A stretch of DNA of 64,000 bases from an uncultured Acetobacterium sp. (GTDB lineage Bacteria > Bacillota > Clostridia > Eubacteriales > Eubacteriaceae), in contig NZ_OY760905.1 of assembly GCF_963664135.1 (NCBI RefSeq), forward strand, positions 2,940,736-3,004,735, in the 5' to 3' direction. The translations under genes were made by a program, and so were the position numbers. This document shows, piece after piece, positions 1 to 10,180 of the stretch (position 1 is its first letter; each line of letters starts with the position of its first letter). Below the pieces are notes generated by a model, which saw nothing but the letters and a program-made list of their open reading frames with translations, was not told where the DNA came from and did not search any database.

Positions 1-305
1 TGATGATCGGTGGAGTCGTTCTGATTATCGTTGGTTTGAGTATGGGTGGAGAAATTCCGCAGATTACCATCCCGGGAATGTTTCTGCTTGTATATCTGGC
101 AGTTTTATCTGCAGCGGCCTTTACTATCTGGACCATGCTGATCAAACACAATCCGGTCGGAGTTGTCGCCATCTATGGTTTTATGATTCCCGTATTTGGG
201 GTGATGCTTTCCGGGATTTTTCTGGGAGAACAATTTTTAAATTTGCGAATAATAATAGCTCTGGCTTTTGTCAGTTTCGGTATCTGGCTCGTTAACAGGG
301 AATAA
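1..305 (+). CDS. EamA/DMT-family permease, C-terminal part (cut by window edge)
   Basis: The frame is open to the left edge, so the start and N-terminal half are missing. The visible 100 residues are mostly hydrophobic, forming three to four membrane helices with short polar turns (for example around KHNPVG), and end in a short charged tail. This is the layout of the second half of a drug/metabolite transporter of the EamA type, an inner-membrane carrier of small metabolites. The substrate cannot be inferred. A hairpin terminator follows about 60 bases after the stop, and the next gene is convergent. Confidence 0.7.
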   Translation, partial: MIGGVVLIIVGLSMGGEIPQITIPGMFLLVYLAVLSAAAFTIWTMLIKHNPVGVVAIYGFMIPVFGVMLSGIFLGEQFLNLRIIIALAFVSFGIWLVNRE

Positions 306-366
306 AAAAACTTTGTGCTAATGAAGTAGTTTAGTCATAAGAATGGTTGACTATTTGATTGCAAAA

Positions 367-391
367 AAAGATCCTCTTAGCGAGGTTCTTT
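367..391. terminator. Hairpin terminator between convergent genes
   Basis: A 10-bp stem with one mismatch and a 5-base loop is preceded by an A-run and followed by a T-run, so it can work on both strands. It probably ends the EamA gene on the plus strand and may also serve the anf operon arriving from the right. Confidence 0.6.
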
Positions 392-403
392 TTAATTTAT
401 AGA

Positions 404-490
404 GAATTAGCACAGGTGATCACATAGGTCACATCGGACAAATCGCAAAGTCAATGAATCCTATGGGTGGTATGATCAGTTGGCTAATTC
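404..490. repeat. Nested inverted repeat, possible structured RNA
   Basis: Three nested complementary pairs occur in order: GAATTAGC (404-411) with GCTAATTC (483-490), TGATCA (417-422) with TGATCA (473-478), and CATAGG (423-428) with CCTATG (460-465). The element lies just beyond the anfO stop, so it would be the 3' end of the anf transcript if that RNA is not ended earlier. I recognise no known family, and there is no U-tract directly after it on either strand. Confidence 0.4.
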
Positions 491-548
491 CATAAAGAGG
501 AAATCTATAATAAATAAATTATTATATTCATAATTAAATTGATGTTAG

Positions 549-1157
549 TTAAATTGGTATCGGATAAACCTGAACTTTGATGACGCGTTCAAACTCCTGG
601 GCATCATAATTCAAATTTAAATTAGGGAGTACCTTATCAAACCATTTAGGGACATGTTCACAGATAATCTCCAACTGGGTGAATGAGTGCTCTTTTAAAA
701 ATGGTAACAGCACCTGCTTAGAACTATAGGATGTTTTGCCGGACATCACATCCTGCAAGTCAATGTAATAATAACCCGGCTGACGTTCATGGATGGCGAT
801 GGGTTCGGTGGGCACTTTTGCTTCAGTCTTTCTCTGATTGGCACAATCTTCGATGTGTTTTAGAAAGTCCTGCGGATCGCCATCAATTTCCAGCATCGAT
901 ATCTGAAAGCGCTCCAGCGCCAGGTAGTGAATGCCGCGGATGCGTTTGACGATGAGCAACTTGCAGTCATTTAACCAATCACCCACATCACTTAGACAAT
1001 TTCTCAATTCGTTTCCATCGCTTAAATTTTCGACGATAAATTCTTTTTCCCGAACTAAATGCCAGCCGGACGGATTTTTTGAAAAAACCCTAATGATCCC
1101 ATTTTCGGTAAATAAGGATGTTTTTCCATCAAAATTAACAAGTACTGCAATGTCCAT
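549..1157 (-). CDS. anfO: Fe-only nitrogenase accessory protein AnfO
   Basis: A 202-residue soluble protein matching the AnfO family: an N-terminal MDIAVLVNFDGKTSLF-like strand, a central region with ISMLEIDGDP, and a conserved C-terminal QLEIICEHVPKWFDKVLP segment. AnfO genes lie downstream of anfHDGK in Azotobacter and other diazotrophs and are needed for full Fe-only nitrogenase function; the biochemical role is not settled. The start at 1157 has a strong AGGAGG site. It is the last gene of the minus-strand operon, 9 bases after the preceding unnamed gene, so the two are probably translated together. The identification is from memory of family sequences and context. Confidence 0.8.
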   Translation of the reverse strand: MDIAVLVNFDGKTSLFTENGIIRVFSKNPSGWHLVREKEFIVENLSDGNELRNCLSDVGDWLNDCKLLIVKRIRGIHYLALERFQISMLEIDGDPQDFLKHIEDCANQRKTEAKVPTEPIAIHERQPGYYYIDLQDVMSGKTSYSSKQVLLPFLKEHSFTQLEIICEHVPKWFDKVLPNLNLNYDAQEFERVIKVQVYPIPI

Positions 1158-1166
1158 AAGCTCCTC

Positions 1167-2114
1167 CTAACATCCGACGCATTCTGAACAGTCACTGGGA
1201 CTACAGGCACCATCGAGATAATTGCCATCATACAAGATTAGAAATTTATTATCTTTAGTGGTATAGGTAACGGTGTTTTCATTGGTTTTAAACGTAACCT
1301 GATCCCGATCGAAATAAATGGATGTAGGAACTTTAAGATAATCATCACTGAGCATATCCAGACGCAAATGCTGAAAAACCGTTTCTCGTTGGTCGGTATT
1401 GGTGCTTTTTATGATGAAATCACTGTTTGTCATAACGGTAGATAAATTGCCTTCTTCGTCAAAACCAATGGAGTTAAAATCGGCATCCATTCCCAGGGCG
1501 GTGTAGTCAAAGGCGGTGACCGCTCCGATCGGGGTATCCAGGATAATCGGGTGAGCCGGTTCAACCGACTGTAAGGCACCATTTTCATACAATCTAAAGC
1601 CGATCCGAACCGGAATCGTACCAATCGGGGTTTCAATTTTGACAATTTCTCCCGGCCAGAGGATCAGGCTGCTTAATTGTCCGCTTTCATAAAAGCGCAG
1701 ACCGATGATCCGGGCGGAAAACTGCCCAAAGGGAAACTGGAAATCATATTTTTCGGTGATTTTACCTTCATCATCCAAGGACCAGCCAAAACCAATTTGA
1801 CCATTGGTGGGAAACAGACTGTCAATGGCGCCGCTTTCATGAAAGGTAATCATTTCAGCGGTTAGCGTACCAATGGGGGTTTCAATCTTTTGTCGTTCTT
1901 CCAGTGAAATGCTTTTGATACTGCCATTTTCGTAGTAGGACAAGGCCTTCATATCTTTTTTTCGTTCATCGGGACTGGAAAAATGCGGTATCAAATCGCC
2001 ATAATTGGTTTGGATGATATTGGGCTGATCGACCTTACATTCTTTAATATTGCCGTTTTCATAGGTTGTGCAACTTGTTATCCCGTGAATTCGTTCGCTC
2101 TTTTTATTTAACAT
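1167..2114 (-). CDS. Unnamed anf-operon protein: repeat protein with C-terminal Cys cluster
   Basis: A 315-residue protein between anfK and anfO. It contains five or more degenerate units of roughly 35-40 residues built around YENGxIKS / FYESGQLSS, often followed by IETPIGT. This is similar to MORN-like or YwqK-type beta-hairpin repeats. It has no signal peptide or membrane helix, so it is probably cytosolic. The last 13 residues hold four cysteines spaced C-x4-C-x2-C-x2-C, which could bind a metal or Fe-S cluster. The start at 2114 has an AGGGA site 7 bases upstream. The position (9 bases before anfO) suggests a role in Fe-only nitrogenase maturation or iron handling, but this is inference; I do not know a named function. 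Confidence 0.7.
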   Translation of the reverse strand: MLNKKSERIHGITSCTTYENGNIKECKVDQPNIIQTNYGDLIPHFSSPDERKKDMKALSYYENGSIKSISLEERQKIETPIGTLTAEMITFHESGAIDSLFPTNGQIGFGWSLDDEGKITEKYDFQFPFGQFSARIIGLRFYESGQLSSLILWPGEIVKIETPIGTIPVRIGFRLYENGALQSVEPAHPIILDTPIGAVTAFDYTALGMDADFNSIGFDEEGNLSTVMTNSDFIIKSTNTDQRETVFQHLRLDMLSDDYLKVPTSIYFDRDQVTFKTNENTVTYTTKDNKFLILYDGNYLDGACSPSDCSECVGC

Positions 2115-2147
2115 CTTGTCATCCCTTCATAAGGCATTTAAATTGAA

Positions 2148-2334
2148 TCAATTGATCATAAATAATTCATCGTCAACGACGACATTCTCTTTAGCCGTCA
2201 AACGTTCTGCCTTAAGGCAATAAACAGCAACGGCATTCCGATCAAGTGCAGACCGGTATTTTTCGATTAGTTTCGCGTTAATCGATTTTTCCTTGATCAG
2301 TGCAATCTCTTTTGATATAACTCACTTTTTCCAT
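2148..2334 (-). pseudogene. Small frameshifted reading frame in the anf operon
   Basis: An ATG at 2332-2334 has a good GGGAG site upstream and codes MEKVSYIKR before running to a stop after 18 codons. In the neighbouring frame, starting just where the first frame diverges, about 53 uninterrupted codons follow (IALIKEKSINAKLIEK ... DDELFMIN) down to a stop at 2148. The whole is 187 bases, one more than a multiple of three, so a single shift would join them into a protein of about 61 residues. It may be a recently broken gene, a sequencing error, or programmed frameshifting. The product is not recognised. Confidence 0.4.
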
Positions 2335-2428
2335 TAGATACGCTCCCTTCGCAGGTGATATTCGAAGTAATTTCGCCAATGAAAAAAGCTTCCACCAGCG
2401 AAATTACATGAGTAATTAGTGCATCAGA

Positions 2429-3820
2429 CTACCAGACATTTAGGATGGTTTCGCGGTTTTTCTTGTATTCCATATCCACAAACCAGGTGTTGGCAATGGT
2501 TTCGGCCAGCCACATGGCTCCGGCATAACCTAAAACCGGATAGCGATACATACCCGCCCGGTCATAGACCGGGAATCCGACCCGGACCATGGGGATGTTA
2601 TTATCTATGGAAGTGAATCGTCCTTTTGAGTGACCAAGGATCAGATCGATTTCTAAACCGTCGTTCTTGATGCGGTTTTCCAATTCCCATAAATCAGCAT
2701 TGGTGATGATTTCCATTTTATAATCGAGGTTTTTTTCAAACTCCTGAATCCGGGGATCATCTTTGTAATTGGGGTTATCATCACCCAATAAGAGCAGCAC
2801 CGGTTTCATTTCCATATCCAGACAGAATTGCGCTAAACCGATGACCAGATCCGGATTGCCGTAGATGGCAACTTTTTTATCAGCCAAAAACATGTGGGCG
2901 ACATCGGTGATCGCATCAATGGCGATGCCTCTTTCCCGAACCAGTGATTCGGGAATCGGATTACCCGTCATTTCACTGAGGTTTTTCAGGAAGGTGTCGG
3001 TATTTCGGATCCCAATGGGCGTCGGACCGATGATCATCGGGATATCGAACTCATCCTGAAGATACTTGGCAGTTGAACCGCCTTCATAGCGGTTCAGGGC
3101 GATGGTGCCTTTGGCATTAGCCGTATCAATCAGGTCTTCGACGGTAGTCTCGCCATGTGCCACATGATTGCCGCTGGGCATCAGTGGTGCATCAAAGGTT
3201 TCTATTTCAAAAAGCACATTGGCTTCAACGTCCATTTCAGCAAGCAGGTGTTTTATAGCGGTGACATCGCCGGGATTGACCCAACCGGTGATCAGGTTGA
3301 TTTTTTCGCTGGGTTCGCCTTTTTTGGCAAAATATCGGACAAAATCTTTGACGGCCACATCATAGCCGCTGACCATACTGCCCACAAAACTGGGGGTATG
3401 GATGGGAATCAGGTGGACTTCCCGACCGGGATATTTTTCAGGAAGCAAGGTTTCATTCATTTTGATGACAACACCATCGATATCATCGCCGATAACCTCG
3501 GTTGAACAGGTTGAAATAATGGGAATGACCTTGACATCCGGATAACGCATTAACAGAACATCGACCGCTTCTTCCACCCGGTTCAGGGCACCAAAGATTG
3601 CACCGTCTTCATGAACTGATGATGACGCAATTTCGAAGCTTTCTTTAAAATGTTGGGAAAACAGCAACCGGACAAACATAACACAGCCCTGTCCCCCGTG
3701 GACTATCCCGATACATTCTTTAATCCCAATACTGGCGTACTGAGCGCCGCAAGGTTGACAGGTAAAAATGGGATTGATGACACCTGCTCGTTCTTTTTCG
3801 TTCACTTCACAATACATCAT
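2429..3820 (-). CDS. anfK: Fe-only nitrogenase beta subunit AnfK
   Basis: 463 residues, the usual AnfK length, with strong resemblance to Azotobacter AnfK throughout, for example INPIFTCQPCGAQ, IGIVHGGQGCVMFVR and ELENRIKNDGLEIDLILGHS. The P-cluster cysteines are present at about residues 21, 46 and 105. AnfK pairs with AnfD and AnfG in the dinitrogenase component, which reduces N2 with electrons delivered by AnfH. The start at 3820 has an AAGGAG site; a second ATG follows at once. It lies 12 bases after anfG. Against VnfK or NifK: the close match to AnfK, and an AnfD of AnfD length in the same operon. Confidence 0.95.
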   Translation of the reverse strand: MMYCEVNEKERAGVINPIFTCQPCGAQYASIGIKECIGIVHGGQGCVMFVRLLFSQHFKESFEIASSSVHEDGAIFGALNRVEEAVDVLLMRYPDVKVIPIISTCSTEVIGDDIDGVVIKMNETLLPEKYPGREVHLIPIHTPSFVGSMVSGYDVAVKDFVRYFAKKGEPSEKINLITGWVNPGDVTAIKHLLAEMDVEANVLFEIETFDAPLMPSGNHVAHGETTVEDLIDTANAKGTIALNRYEGGSTAKYLQDEFDIPMIIGPTPIGIRNTDTFLKNLSEMTGNPIPESLVRERGIAIDAITDVAHMFLADKKVAIYGNPDLVIGLAQFCLDMEMKPVLLLLGDDNPNYKDDPRIQEFEKNLDYKMEIITNADLWELENRIKNDGLEIDLILGHSKGRFTSIDNNIPMVRVGFPVYDRAGMYRYPVLGYAGAMWLAETIANTWFVDMEYKKNRETILNVW

Positions 3821-3832
3821 AGCACTCCTTTT

Positions 3833-4183
3833 CTAATAAAGTGGATCATTTAACTCTTCATTGAGTGATCCGGTAATGGTCAGGTGGTCCAATCGGTTTT
3901 TCACATCCTGCATCAATGACTTAATTTCCGGTTTTTCCATGCTAGTCAGCCAGGTATACCGCTCTTTGTAAGCATCGGCCAGACAAACGGCGTCTACCCA
4001 GTAGCATTTATCTTCTAAACTTTCGGCAGTAACCGTTTCATCACATAAGAGTTGGGTGGTCATCCCGAGGATGTTTTCATTTTGTCGTTCCCGATCCCAG
4101 GTGCGTGAATGAAACTGCCACAAACATTTCTTCATAATATAATCAATTAATTGCTCGACGCGGTCTTTTGTCAATTCATCCAT
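3833..4183 (-). CDS. anfG: Fe-only nitrogenase delta subunit AnfG
   Basis: 116 residues, the small delta subunit found only in the V and Fe-only nitrogenases. Diagnostic stretches are [33 protein letters not shown] and the C-terminal [14 protein letters not shown]. It completes the AnfD2G2K2 enzyme and is thought to help cofactor insertion. An upstream in-frame ATG at 4198 overlaps the anfD stop, but its first codons are the GGAGG site of the ATG at 4183, so 4183 is preferred. The gene follows anfD with essentially no gap and precedes anfK by 12 bases, indicating translational coupling. Confidence 0.95.
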   Translation of the reverse strand: MDELTKDRVEQLIDYIMKKCLWQFHSRTWDRERQNENILGMTTQLLCDETVTAESLEDKCYWVDAVCLADAYKERYTWLTSMEKPEIKSLMQDVKNRLDHLTITGSLNEELNDPLY

Positions 4184-4197
4184 TGTTATTACCTCCA

Positions 4198-5784
<1,587 letters not shown>

Positions 5785-5791
5785 TTAGTTT

Positions 5792-6157
5792 TTAAATAAT
5801 AGCGGCTTCGCCTTCTTCATCCGTTCGCACCCGGACCACATTGTCAACGGGACAAACGAAGATTTTGCCATCGCCAATTTCTGACGTTTGATTGATTTCA
5901 ACTATCGTAGATAATACCTTGTCAACGTCCTCATCTTTGACGACAATTGACAGCTGACGTTTAGGGATATATTTCATGACTCGCGGTTGCTCCAGAATAC
6001 CTGGTCTAATTTCAATGTTGATCTCACCGATGAGTCCTCGTTGTTTTCCTCTGCCGAGGACCGGGATGGCGGTCATGGCCGGGTAACCCAACTGATCAAG
6101 GGCATCCTTGGTGGCACCGACTTTTTTGGGACGGATGATGGCAATTATCTCTTTCAT
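5792..6157 (-). CDS. nifI2: Nitrogenase-associated PII protein NifI2
   Basis: 121 residues of the PII (GlnB/GlnK) signal-protein family: N-terminal MKEIIAIIRPKKVGATKDAL, the GRGKQRG segment leading into the T-loop, and C-terminal GDGKIFVCPVDNVVRVRTDE. The extended region between about residues 44 and 70 marks the NifI2 type. In methanogens and other anaerobes NifI1 and NifI2 form a complex that binds dinitrogenase and switches its activity off when ammonium is present, with relief by 2-oxoglutarate. Its place between anfH and anfD fits that role here. It begins 8 bases after nifI1. Confidence 0.9.
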   Translation of the reverse strand: MKEIIAIIRPKKVGATKDALDQLGYPAMTAIPVLGRGKQRGLIGEINIEIRPGILEQPRVMKYIPKRQLSIVVKDEDVDKVLSTIVEINQTSEIGDGKIFVCPVDNVVRVRTDEEGEAAII

Positions 6158-6165
6158 AGCATCGC

Positions 6166-6483
6166 CTAAAGTGTGGTGTCGCCGGTACGAACTGCCACAA
6201 CCCTTTCTACTGGGGTGATAAAGATTTTACCATCGCCAAAATTACCCGTGTAGGCCTTGTATTTAATGAGCTTTAAAACTTCATCCACATTTTCATCTTC
6301 AACAACCAGCATGATGACTGTTTTTGGCAACTCATCATAGTGGGTTGATCCCAAGGTGATCCCTTTTTGTTTCCCACGACCAAAGGCACTGCTTTTGGTC
6401 ATTGAAATAAAACCTGCTTCGGCAAGGCCATCGGCGATTGTATCGGCTGCTTCAGGCCGGATAATTGCGCGTATCATTTTCAT
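6166..6483 (-). CDS. nifI1: Nitrogenase-associated PII protein NifI1
   Basis: 105 residues, a short PII-family protein. It starts MKMIRAIIRPEAADTIADGL, has the GRGKQKGITLG segment before a short T-loop (STHYDELPKTVIM) and ends GDGKIFITPVERVVAVRTGD. Together with NifI2 it forms the post-translational ammonium switch of nitrogenase in anaerobes. It lies 24 bases after anfH and 8 bases before nifI2, all on the minus strand in one operon. The Tyr uridylylated in classical GlnB is not obvious, as is usual for NifI proteins. Function rests on family and position. Confidence 0.9.
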   Translation of the reverse strand: MKMIRAIIRPEAADTIADGLAEAGFISMTKSSAFGRGKQKGITLGSTHYDELPKTVIMLVVEDENVDEVLKLIKYKAYTGNFGDGKIFITPVERVVAVRTGDTTL

Positions 6484-6507
6484 GTGTTAATACCTGTTCC
6501 TTTCAGA

Positions 6508-7365
<858 letters not shown>

Positions 7366-7372
7366 TTATAAA

Positions 7373-7420
7373 AAAGAGGCTATTTAATTCAGTATCATAC
7401 TGGAATTAAATAACCTCTTT
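7373..7420 (-). terminator. Leader hairpin of the anf operon, attenuator candidate
   Basis: Arms AAAGAGG-c-TATTTAATTC (7373-7390) and GAATTAAATA-a-CCTCTTT (7403-7420) form an 18-bp near-perfect stem, and the intervening bases are themselves palindromic (AGTAT-C-ATACT). Read on the minus strand the stem is followed directly by TTTTTTATAATTT, the signature of an intrinsic terminator. It lies between the predicted anf promoter and the anfH start, about 40 bases before the ATG, so it would stop transcription into anfH unless relieved. It could also be an mRNA-stabilising 5' hairpin or a protein-binding palindrome. Confidence 0.65.
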
Positions 7421-7458
7421 GTTATTCAGTAAATTAGGGGGTATTTTATTGCAAACAA

Positions 7459-7472
7459 TAACGTTTGTCACA
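7459..7472. promoter_or_regulatory. Operator-like box 1 (TAACGTTTGTCACA)
   Basis: An exact copy of the 14-mer found again at 7675-7688, in the same orientation. It lies downstream of the predicted anf promoter, inside the leader. A TTGCAA lies just before it (7449-7454), as also near the second box. A candidate binding site for the divergent molybdate-type regulator, by inference. Confidence 0.45.
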
Positions 7473-7590
7473 TTTAAGATAATTAACAAAACAAAATATA
7501 AATTTAAATGGTACGGTGTGAATATTGAGTTATTTGATCTGTTTGATTATGTTTTGTATTGTTTCGTTGTGTTTTAATTGATTGATATGT

Positions 7591-7619
7591 ATTCTAATAC
7601 GATAAAAATAAAATGTCAA
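7591..7619 (-). promoter_or_regulatory. Sigma-A type promoter of the anf operon
   Basis: On the minus strand TTGACA (7614-7619) is separated by 17 bases from TAGAAT (7591-7596). This places the transcript start near 7584 and gives a leader of about 250 bases before anfH. No sigma-54 type -24/-12 element was seen in this intergenic region. Confidence 0.65.
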
Positions 7620-7674
7620 CACTTTTTTAGCAAATAATTTAGTAGGTCGTTTGCAAGTTATTATTAACGTTTTG

Positions 7675-7688
7675 TAACGTTTGTCACA
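7675..7688. promoter_or_regulatory. Operator-like box 2 (TAACGTTTGTCACA)
   Basis: Identical to the box at 7459-7472 and located about 55 bases upstream of the predicted -35 element of the anf promoter. Two identical boxes flanking a promoter, one upstream and one downstream, fit repression by looping or separate activator and repressor sites. A related TAACGTTTTG precedes it directly. Confidence 0.45.
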
Positions 7689-7891
7689 CTTGGTGTTCGC
7701 ATGAGACGGGGAGGTTGGAAATTCCCCATATCCATAGAAAGATCAAGATCTGAATTAGGTGAACGTGTTGAGGCTAAAGTTGTAATAAAAATGAGACTAT
7801 GATAAAATTCAAAAATAAGTTTTGAAAATAAGATCAGCTAAAAAAGTAATCCGTTAGGATAAATTAATATTAAAAATGATGGGGGCATATT

Positions 7892-8872
7892 GTGGAAAAG
7901 GATTTACTAAGTGCACAAGAAGTTGCCGATATTTTAAAAATCGCCAGAAATACCGTATATGGGCTTATCAAACGAGGTGAATTATCGTCCTCTAAAGTAG
8001 GGAAACAGGTCAGAATATCACGGGGTGAGGTTGACGCGTATTTAAACAGAACCATGAATACGGAGGAAAACACCTATAAACAGATCGGCGATTATGGCCT
8101 TTTTCAGGAACGGAATAGTCAACTGTTCTTAGATCAAACAACAGCAGAGGGGACGATGCGTAAGGAATTTGTTATTTGCGGTCAAGACATTTCGCTGGAT
8201 ATCTTAATGAATCACCTGAATAATCGGAATGAGGCACTCCAGATCTATCGTTCTTATCTGGGGAGTTATAATGGCATTTACGCCCTTTATCTGGGGAAGG
8301 TCAATTTGGCCACCGCTCACATGTGGGATGGCGATACTGACGAATACAACACTTCTTATGTGAAAAAAATGATGCCGGGTGTTCCGGCATTAATTATCCG
8401 GATTGCCCGGCGTCAGCAGGGCTTTTATGTGCAAAAAAACAATCCTCAAGGGATTTGTGACTGGGCTGATTTAAAGCGACCGGATATAACAATCATCAAT
8501 CGGGAAAAAGGCAGCGGCACGCGGATTTTGTTAGATGAGAAACTCCGCCTTGAAGGGATTGATGGCGAAAAAATTAATGGTTACTTTCGTGAGTGCAAGT
8601 CTCATCTGGCCGTTGCCAATATTGTTTCCCGGAGTGGCGCTGATGTGGGCATTGGCTGTGAAACCGGCTGTATCAGTATCCCTGGGGTTGAATTCATTCC
8701 GCTGCAAACCGAATCTTATGATCTGGTAATCAGGAAGTCGGATGCAAAAAATCAGCCTTACAAGATGATTCTGGAAATCATCACGTCAGACTCCTTTAAA
8801 ATGGATCTGCAAAGTATTTATAATTATGATACATCAGAGACGGGGAAGATCATTCAAAGTAATGAGAACTAA
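7892..8872 (+). CDS. HTH plus molybdate-type binding-domain regulator
   Basis: 326 residues. Residues about 5-52 form an excisionase/MerR-like HTH (LSAQEVADILKIARNTVYGLIKR, with VGKQVRISRGEVDAYL). Residues about 90-315 resemble the periplasmic-binding-protein fold of the COG1910/PBP_like group, with INREKGSGTRILLDEKL and VANIVSRSGADVGIG motifs seen in molybdate-sensing regulators. It has no signal peptide, so the binding domain acts in the cytosol. It is transcribed divergently from the anf operon. Fe-only nitrogenases are normally made only when molybdenum is scarce, so this is the likely molybdate- or tungstate-responsive regulator (inference). The start is GTG with a G-rich site about 8 bases upstream. 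A perfect hairpin terminator follows. Confidence 0.82.
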   Translation: MEKDLLSAQEVADILKIARNTVYGLIKRGELSSSKVGKQVRISRGEVDAYLNRTMNTEENTYKQIGDYGLFQERNSQLFLDQTTAEGTMRKEFVICGQDISLDILMNHLNNRNEALQIYRSYLGSYNGIYALYLGKVNLATAHMWDGDTDEYNTSYVKKMMPGVPALIIRIARRQQGFYVQKNNPQGICDWADLKRPDITIINREKGSGTRILLDEKLRLEGIDGEKINGYFRECKSHLAVANIVSRSGADVGIGCETGCISIPGVEFIPLQTESYDLVIRKSDAKNQPYKMILEIITSDSFKMDLQSIYNYDTSETGKIIQSNEN

Positions 8873-8907
8873 TTAATCTGCGGATTAGTAATAGGCTTTA
8901 AAATTAA

Positions 8908-8958
8908 GGGCGTGTCACAAAGCAACGCTAAAAGTTGCTTTGTGACACGCCCTTTTTT
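8908..8958. terminator. Perfect 19-bp hairpin terminator
   Basis: Arms at 8908-8926 and 8934-8952 pair perfectly around a 7-base loop and are followed by TTTTTT on the plus strand. It ends the regulator gene and probably also the convergent ABC-exporter operon. Confidence 0.85.
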
Positions 8959-9013
8959 CTGCGGTCGGAGATTCAGCAATATTGACGACTTCTTTTTTGA
9001 GAAGAAGTATTAA

Positions 9014-10180
9014 CTAAGCTTCCACCCGCCGCTGCTTAATCAGCACCAACGTTATGCCCAGCACCGCCACCCCGAAGGCCAGCACCAGTACCATGCTGGT
9101 GAAAATGGATTGAAGATTGTCAGCATTGAAGTTGACGGCAGCGGTGATTTCGTTATTCGCTTTAACATACCAGTAGGTGGGGGTAAAACTGGCAATGGTC
9201 AGCACATTGGCACCCAGCAGTGCTTGGGGGACAAAGACGCCGCTGATAAAGCTGGTGCCCAAAGCGAAGACATTGGCGACGGCAGACATAGCCCCTCGAC
9301 TTTTGACCAAATTGCCGATTAAATAGCTAATGCTTAAGGCCGCCAGAGTGAAGACAAAGGAGTTTAAAAGTAGCAGCAAGCCGGTGGCAGTAAACATAAA
9401 ACTGCCATACATGACAAAGCTTGCTGAGATCAGAACCAGCCAGGTTAGAACGGCAAAACTGACATTGCCCAGAATCATCTGAAAATTCATGCTGGTTGAC
9501 CGGATCGGGGAGCAGAGATTCCGCCGTTTTAAATCAGTGTCATTGAAAACCAGCATCACTGAGCAGACCCCTAGAATCAGAATGGCAAAAGTGGAATAGG
9601 ATAGATAGTTGAAATAATATCCGGATTTTTCGGCATAAGCGGAGTGGGTGCCATTACTGATCATGGTCACCTCTGTGGCTTCGGACAGATCTTTTTCCAG
9701 ATAGCTCACCAGTTCGTCCTGGGTAAGACCAGGCATGTAGGTGGTATAGGTTTTAACGGTGTTCAGGTATTTATTGATCAGCAGATCCATGTAGACATTG
9801 CTGGTGGAGTCCGGCACGGTTGTTTTTTCCAGCTGGACATCTTGGCCATTTAACATCGCTTCGGTAAAGCCAGTCGGAACACGGAGGATATATTCTACCT
9901 GTCGGAAGAACAGAGCATCCTGGAGCTTTTGGGTATCGTCGGGAATATCCACCAGGTTGGCATTTTCACCCAAATAGGTTTTGAGTCCATCCACCAACTG
10001 AGAATCACTATCGTTATTGATAAAGGCAATATTGACCTTGACCTTGGTAAAATCAGTGTCCTGGGGCGGGTTATAGGTGCTGCTGAGCAATAGTGCCAGG
10101 ACCATGAAAACTACCAGGTAAATCAGAATCTGGCCGCGATTCTTCTGAATTACTTTGAAAAAAGCTTTATAAACTTGCAT
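9014..10180 (-). CDS. ABC-2 type exporter permease (second)
   Basis: 388 residues with one N-terminal helix (about 17-33), a long extracytoplasmic domain (about 35-190, including VKVNIAFINND and a region similar to YhgE/ABC-2 loops) and five helices in the C-terminal half. This is the ABC2_membrane_3 layout. Together with the permease upstream it would form the transmembrane part of an exporter driven by the ATPase two genes up. The start at 10180 has a GGAGA site and overlaps the end of the first permease by 14 bases. The divergent two-component system resembles Bacillus LnrJK, so export of or resistance to a lipid-active antibiotic is plausible but unproven. Confidence 0.8.
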   Translation of the reverse strand: MQVYKAFFKVIQKNRGQILIYLVVFMVLALLLSSTYNPPQDTDFTKVKVNIAFINNDSDSQLVDGLKTYLGENANLVDIPDDTQKLQDALFFRQVEYILRVPTGFTEAMLNGQDVQLEKTTVPDSTSNVYMDLLINKYLNTVKTYTTYMPGLTQDELVSYLEKDLSEATEVTMISNGTHSAYAEKSGYYFNYLSYSTFAILILGVCSVMLVFNDTDLKRRNLCSPIRSTSMNFQMILGNVSFAVLTWLVLISASFVMYGSFMFTATGLLLLLNSFVFTLAALSISYLIGNLVKSRGAMSAVANVFALGTSFISGVFVPQALLGANVLTIASFTPTYWYVKANNEITAAVNFNADNLQSIFTSMVLVLAFGVAVLGITLVLIKQRRVEA

